Below are positions 13,505-16,607 of a stretch of 16,607 nt of DNA, piece by piece. Source of the stretch: CAYIGN01 sp964363055 (lineage in GTDB: Bacteria; Patescibacteriota; Minisyncoccia; Sungbacterales; HO2-52-23); NCBI GenBank assembly GCA_964363055.1, contig CAYIGN010000010.1, forward strand, positions 1-16,607. Direction: 5' to 3'. Numbering within the stretch: position 1 is the first letter of the stretch; the number at the start of each line of letters is the position of its first letter. The translations under genes were made by a program, and so were the position numbers. The notes beneath the pieces are model-generated. The model ran no database searches, was not told the origin of the DNA, and saw only the letters and a program-made list of their open reading frames with translations.

Positions 13505-14167
13505 TTATCTCCAATCATACATTCGTTCCCGTAACTCAATACTCCTTCCAGTCCCGTGCTCATCCCAGTTCACGGTCGCGATCACATCCATCTGGGCCTC
13601 AGGATCGATATCGGGGTCTCCTCCTTGGTCATGCGGCAGCGGCGTCACTATTTTAACGCAACGGGTAAAGATAGACGGCGCCCCGCTCTGGTACCCGTAC
13701 GTTCCGTCTTCATCAAGGAGTAGCGGTTGGGAACATGAAGTCGAAAGGCGGGGCATGACAATCTCGGCAGTTCCGCAGACGATTCTCGTCCTGCCGTCCA
13801 GGAGATCATTTACATCCACTCCCGCCTCTCCGGCCATTGTATTGTCTGGGAGCTCCGGATCGCTATCCCACCGCCGCTCAGCCGATCCTTCTGCAATGCA
13901 GGCCACGTTGTTATCGCGCACCAGACGCACCAGCTCTATTCCTTCTTGGGCAAGTTGGACAGCGATAACGCCGTTGCGGGAGAAGGCGGATGAAAGAAGC
14001 CCGCGCGTGACCAGCGTCACCGGACCGACTGCCGCTGTTATTATCACAGACAGCGCCACTATGGTCTCGATCAGTGTGAATCCATTGCGCCAAAACCCAA
14101 GTACCCAATCAGGAATTCTAATCTTGGGTATCTTTTCGGGATTCTGGTTTGAGAATTGGCGATTCAT
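13505..14167 (-). CDS. Prepilin-type minor pilin, PilV/PulI-like
   Basis: The 220-aa protein has the same 27-residue leader as its downstream neighbour, then NG-FTLIETIVALSVIITAAV with Glu at mature position 5. The region after the helix, VIAVQLAQEGIELVRLVRDN, is the A-x-E-G-I-E-x-V-R-x-x-R-D-x-N signature of CPR PilV-like minor pilins. The C-terminal part is acidic and beta-rich with four cysteines. The ATG overlaps the stop of the upstream pseudopilin as TAATG, and AGGTGAG lies about 10 nt upstream, so translation is probably coupled. It would be processed by the prepilin peptidase encoded upstream at 14947-15783. Confidence 0.87.
   Translation of the reverse strand: MNRQFSNQNPEKIPKIRIPDWVLGFWRNGFTLIETIVALSVIITAAVGPVTLVTRGLLSSAFSRNGVIAVQLAQEGIELVRLVRDNNVACIAEGSAERRWDSDPELPDNTMAGEAGVDVNDLLDGRTRIVCGTAEIVMPRLSTSCSQPLLLDEDGTYGYQSGAPSIFTRCVKIVTPLPHDQGGDPDIDPEAQMDVIATVNWDEHGTGRSIELRERMYDWR
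14087..14167 (-). repeat. Leader duplication, copy 2 (81 bp)
   Basis: This is the second exact copy of the 81-bp unit at 13420-13500. It fills codons 1-27 of the PilV-like gene, from ATG to Arg27. There is no similarity between the copies beyond the unit on the 5' side, and only ordinary prepilin-helix similarity on the 3' side. Confidence 0.97.
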
Positions 14168-14820
14168 TATTTGATGCTCACCTGTCCGTTGGTGCGGATG
14201 GCAATATCCTTGCTCAGCCGGCCGGAGGGAGTGACAAGTGTTATTCGTAAGATTTCGCCCAGCGATTCTCCTTCTTCATCAGTCAGGAATACTTCTGCCT
14301 CAGGCGCGTCAAAGACGATATGCGCGAGCGGCGACTCGCGTTCAGCCGACTCCTCCACGTACTTCAAGGTTTGCACTCGTACTCCGCCTTCAAAGCGGCC
14401 TGGGGTCCCGATCAGCGAGTCATCAAGGTCGGGATTATACGAGTGATCGTGCGCTACATCCGCAAACGTAAGATAGGTTTGGGCATCGCGGGCGAGCTGT
14501 ATGCCTACCGCCGGAGGAATTAGGGGCCCATCCGCAGTATCAACCTGGGTGACCGCGAGCGACATATTTTGGACTCTACGGATGGCAAGCGCCAGCTCCC
14601 GGGCCGAGCGGTTGAGCGCCGCTCCCTCGCGAAGCCCGACAAAGCTAACCAGTATGATCGCGCTGATTGCGGTAATGATTGTAATGGTGACAAGCATCTC
14701 CACGCCCGTGAATCCGCCATCGCATAAAAAGCTGCGGCATCTCATCCCATTGACACGCCCTGCATCGGTGCCACGATTCTTCATTTTAGATTGCCATTTT
14801 CCGTTCCTTAGTTTCTTCAC
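14167..14820 (-). CDS. Type II secretion/type IV pilus pseudopilin, GspH/FimT-like
   Basis: The protein has the prepilin site CDGG-FTGVEMLVTITIITAISA with Glu at mature position 5. It continues with VGLREGAALNRSARELALAIRRVQNMSLAV, which is the GspH/FimT-like helix extension, and then a beta-rich domain ending SGRLSKDIAIRTNGQVSIK. The start is uncertain. The frame is open to 14898, but a TATAAT at 14827-14832 lies exactly 6 nt before an in-frame GTG at 14820, matching the leaderless spacing seen elsewhere in the window, so GTG 14820 (217 aa, leader of about 35 residues) is chosen. ATG 14784 or 14745 would give shorter leaders. The stop overlaps the next ATG as TAATG. Confidence 0.8.
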   Translation of the reverse strand: MKKLRNGKWQSKMKNRGTDAGRVNGMRCRSFLCDGGFTGVEMLVTITIITAISAIILVSFVGLREGAALNRSARELALAIRRVQNMSLAVTQVDTADGPLIPPAVGIQLARDAQTYLTFADVAHDHSYNPDLDDSLIGTPGRFEGGVRVQTLKYVEESAERESPLAHIVFDAPEAEVFLTDEEGESLGEILRITLVTPSGRLSKDIAIRTNGQVSIK

Positions 14821-14826
14821 CCCTCC

Positions 14827-14832
14827 ATTATA
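14827..14832 (-). promoter_or_regulatory. -10 box of the minor-pilin operon
   Basis: Consensus TATAAT on the minus strand lies 6 nt before the GTG at 14820. No convincing -35 is seen upstream. If used, it would separate transcription of the minor pilins, ligase and gatCA from the prepilin peptidase. Confidence 0.45.
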
Positions 14833-14885
14833 ACCTTTGCTTTCCAAAAATAAATCCCGCGCTTCTCCCGGATGGCAAGAATCAT

Positions 14886-14900
14886 TAATGCCTGGCATTA
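14886..14900. repeat. 15-bp palindrome in the prepilin peptidase to pseudopilin spacer
   Basis: TAATGCC and GGCATTA flank a single T, a 7-bp perfect inverted repeat. The rest of the spacer (14833-14946) shows no gene. It may be a weak transcript-end hairpin for the peptidase gene, but no T-tract follows it directly on the minus strand. Confidence 0.5.
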
Positions 14901-14946
14901 GCCCGGGAAAGGCGCGTGATTCTATCCGAAGGGATGGAGGGTATGG

Positions 14947-15783
14947 TTAGAAAAGCAAGGAGAAGCCGGTGAGCGTAAAGAAATAGTCCGAGAGAAAATA
15001 GGCCAGCAGCGTCCCGGCAATAATGAAGGGTCCAAGCGGAATGCGGCTTTTGAGACCCTTCCGGCCGGCTGCCAGAAGCAGTCCCCCGGCAATACCGCCC
15101 AGCCAAAACGAGAAAAGAAATGCGGCCAGCGATTGCGGAAAGCCGATCAGAAGCGAGGTTGCAAAGATGAGCTTCGGATCGCCGAGTCCCATCCAGCGGC
15201 CGCGCGAGAAAAACCAGAGTAAAAATAATGTCCCGGCCAGAACCGCGGCCGCAGCCACATCGGCGACAATCGCCTGTCCCATGACGGCGGGTAGATCTGC
15301 GCCGGGCACAGGATGCCTGATCCGGATTCCCCGGCCCAAGACCGTTGCCGCGACACCCAATGCGAGCAGCGTCCCGACCGCGCCATTGGGGATAATCTGA
15401 AATCGCAGGTCAGACACAATGATTACGACCCCGGCCGATACCGCGACCAGTGCTCCCATGATCAGGAATACCGATTTGAGATCAAAAGAAAGATAGGGCG
15501 CAAGCCGCCATATCGCCACAGCATATGCAAGGGCTGTAGCAGTTTCCACCAGCGGATACTGCCATAAAAGGGCAGCGCCGCACCCGCGGCACCGCCCCTT
15601 TTGGAAAAGAAAACTTACGATAGGGATTAACTCTTTCCATCCAAGTGCCTTTGCGCACTTATCGCAGCGTGAGCGGCCGCCGAGTCCTTCACCCCGCGCC
15701 CCGCGTAGGATCACCACGTTCAGGAAACTTCCGACCACCAGGCCGGTTATGAATGACACCAGAATAAAGATAATGAAATGCAT
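14947..15783 (-). CDS. pilD: Prepilin peptidase (leader peptidase/N-methyltransferase, A24 family)
   Basis: The 278-aa polytopic membrane aspartyl protease cleaves prepilin leaders at Gly-Phe and, in full-length members, methylates the new N-terminus. The zinc-binding tetracysteine is present: Cys40, Cys43, Cys65 and Cys68 in CDKC and CRGC. The two catalytic aspartates are Asp125 in VSDLRFQIIPN and Asp202 in GLGDPKL. The hydrophobic helices follow the family order, and the N-terminal LVVGSFLNVVILR is typical. The ATG at 15783 is chosen over 15798 because the latter lies within the stem of the upstream pilin terminator. The substrates are probably the five prepilins in this window. Confidence 0.93.
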   Translation of the reverse strand: MHFIIFILVSFITGLVVGSFLNVVILRGARGEGLGGRSRCDKCAKALGWKELIPIVSFLFQKGRCRGCGAALLWQYPLVETATALAYAVAIWRLAPYLSFDLKSVFLIMGALVAVSAGVVIIVSDLRFQIIPNGAVGTLLALGVAATVLGRGIRIRHPVPGADLPAVMGQAIVADVAAAAVLAGTLFLLWFFSRGRWMGLGDPKLIFATSLLIGFPQSLAAFLFSFWLGGIAGGLLLAAGRKGLKSRIPLGPFIIAGTLLAYFLSDYFFTLTGFSLLF

Positions 15784-15788
15784 GAGGC

Positions 15789-15833
15789 AAAAAAACATGA
15801 CGAGGACGGATATTGCCCGCCATCGTCATGTTT
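15789..15833 (-). terminator. Terminator of the major pilin gene
   Basis: On the minus strand, AAACATGACGA and TCGTCATGTTT pair as a perfect 11-bp outer stem (15793-15803 with 15823-15833), with an inner CGG/CCG, followed by a run of seven T (15789-15795). It lies 23 nt after the pilin stop and 5 nt before the prepilin peptidase ATG. Confidence 0.85.
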
Positions 15834-15855
15834 CACCGTCATCTTCAATGACCGA

Positions 15856-16413
15856 TTATGGCACTACGTCGTATATACGATCTGTTGAGTCGTTGGTCCC
15901 GTTAATGTGGTTAAGCGTAGGACCGAAGGCCAGACCGGTCTGAACAGAACACGCACCCGCACTACCTCCAGTAATTGAAGAGTCGCAATCCTTATCTGAG
16001 TTGAAAGCAGGATTGGTGGCTTCTTCCAGTACGCCACCCAAGTGATACGTCGTATGGGGAGTGCCGCCGTGGGCGTAGAAGTAGCAGCTACCTAAGGGGT
16101 CTCTTGGCACCTGCGGGATGAAGCCGCGCGTTGCGAGTACGTCCAGTCCACGCAAATTAGCGCAGCCCGGAGTTTCGGCAATTGCGTCCGGATACTGCTG
16201 CGTCTCTCCAGCTAGGGGCGCATCATAGTATAATTCAAGCGCCAGCTGCAACTGCTTGATATCGGTGATGCGGCGCGCATCCCGAGATTTGCGCCGAGCG
16301 CTGTTGAGCGAGGCAAGTACAATGGATGCCAGCACCCCGATAATAGCAATTACGACCAAAAGCTCAATCAGGGTGAAGCCCGAGAGCCCTTTCCTTTGAA
16401 AAAATGATCTCAT
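15856..16413 (-). CDS. Type IV pilin, PilA-like
   Basis: The 185-aa prepilin has a short basic leader (MRSFFQRKGLSG) and the canonical FTLIELLVVIAIIGVLASIV helix with Glu at mature position 5, followed by LASLNSARRKSRDARRITDI and KQLQLALELYYDA. This is the usual CPR major-pilin form. The globular domain has four cysteines (AETPGCANL, LGSCYFY, KDCDSS, GACSVQ), possibly two disulphides, and asparagine- and threonine-rich loops. It would be the structural subunit of a pilus used for attachment or DNA uptake. It has its own promoter and terminator, so it can be expressed above the minor pilins. Confidence 0.9.
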   Translation of the reverse strand: MRSFFQRKGLSGFTLIELLVVIAIIGVLASIVLASLNSARRKSRDARRITDIKQLQLALELYYDAPLAGETQQYPDAIAETPGCANLRGLDVLATRGFIPQVPRDPLGSCYFYAHGGTPHTTYHLGGVLEEATNPAFNSDKDCDSSITGGSAGACSVQTGLAFGPTLNHINGTNDSTDRIYDVVP

Positions 16414-16488
16414 AGGCAGTAAATTAGATTATTAGATGTAAGTAATTATATAATATAATTGAAAACAGACATTTCTTCGACCTTTTCC

Positions 16489-16517
16489 ATTATATTCGTC
16501 AGCCGTTAGAATGCCAG
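16489..16517 (-). promoter_or_regulatory. Candidate pilin promoter
   Basis: On the minus strand, CTGGCA (16512-16517) is 17 bp before consensus TATAAT (16489-16494), giving a leader of about 70 nt. A second TATAAT at 16445-16450 lies nearer the gene but has no fitting -35. The rest of 16414-16607 shows no gene I can support. Confidence 0.55.
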
Positions 16518-16607
16518 AGCGAGTTATCCACACGCTCCTTTTCGCGGTAGGATTAGAACCCATCTCAAAAATGCATTTGGGCTGCAATCGGCGGATTTCT
16601 GCTCATC

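Noticed and set aside
13420..14167. Two-copy repeat as a CRISPR remnant or insertion-sequence ends.
   Set aside because: There are only two copies, each an exact in-frame coding segment with genes between them, no spacer periodicity, no transposase and no terminal inverted repeats.
14821..14898. Upstream extension of the GspH-like pseudopilin to 14898.
   Set aside because: The extension runs through the TATAAT box and part of a palindrome, and it would make an implausibly long prepilin leader of about 60 residues.
16524..16607. Possible tRNA on the minus strand: GGGTTCTAATCC resembles a T-arm, and TGCA-loop-TGCA resembles an anticodon stem.
   Set aside because: The anticodon loop lacks U33, the T-stem has a mismatch, no D-arm or A-box is present, and the few bases visible at the 5' acceptor position do not pair. 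Both strands are also open in one frame here, but neither gives a recognisable protein.

Overview
The window looks like a chromosomal segment of a Patescibacteria (CPR) bacterium, probably of the Parcubacteria type. This is inferred from gene content; no rRNA or other phylogenetic marker is present. Pointers are small prepilins with long leaders, a short orphan EF-Tu-domain-2-like protein, an antitoxin starting MPTITIPKK next to a RelE/ParE-like toxin start, an archaeal-type ATP-dependent DNA ligase, an endonuclease Q homologue, and GatC/GatA encoded next to unrelated genes. TGA is used as a stop throughout, so the code is standard (table 11) and the glycine-TGA CPR lineages are excluded.

Layout. 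(1) Positions 1-840, minus strand: a toxin-antitoxin pair with a 4-nt overlap, the toxin cut by the window edge, preceded by a 132-aa RNA polymerase alpha-CTD-like protein that has its own promoter, Shine-Dalgarno and terminator. (2) Positions 945-5665, plus strand: a LOG/SLOG-family nucleotide-binding protein, an EF-Tu-domain-2-like protein, an amino-acid permease and a P2-type cation ATPase. (3) Positions 5662-6630: an isolated, strongly signalled gene for an exported protein of unknown function, with promoter, palindrome, Shine-Dalgarno and a 15-bp-stem terminator. (4) Positions 6664-8037: an endonuclease Q-family gene behind a 32-bp palindrome and an apparently leaderless promoter. (5) Positions 8029-16517, minus strand: a long co-directional run. 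It starts with a type IV pilin and its terminator, then prepilin peptidase, four minor prepilin-type proteins, ATP-dependent DNA ligase, gatC, gatA and a membrane protein with a HEPN-like C-terminus. The two halves converge with a 9-nt overlap at 8029-8037.

How the genes work together. The right half encodes the pilin, processing and minor-pilin part of a type IV pilus; no assembly ATPase, PilC or PilM is in the window. Its transcript appears to run into a ligase and then the amidotransferase subunits that, with GatB (absent here), correct mischarged Gln/Asn-tRNA. EndoQ and the ligase are both DNA-repair enzymes better known from archaea. The left half is transport and small regulatory genes. 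Several starts lie only 6 nt behind a -10 box, which suggests leaderless transcripts, whereas two orphan genes carry textbook Shine-Dalgarno sequences.

The most unusual sequence features are an exact 81-bp duplication covering precisely the leader-peptide codons 1-27 of two adjacent prepilins, a 27-bp perfect palindrome inserted in frame in endoQ, and short-word repeats filling several intergenic spacers.
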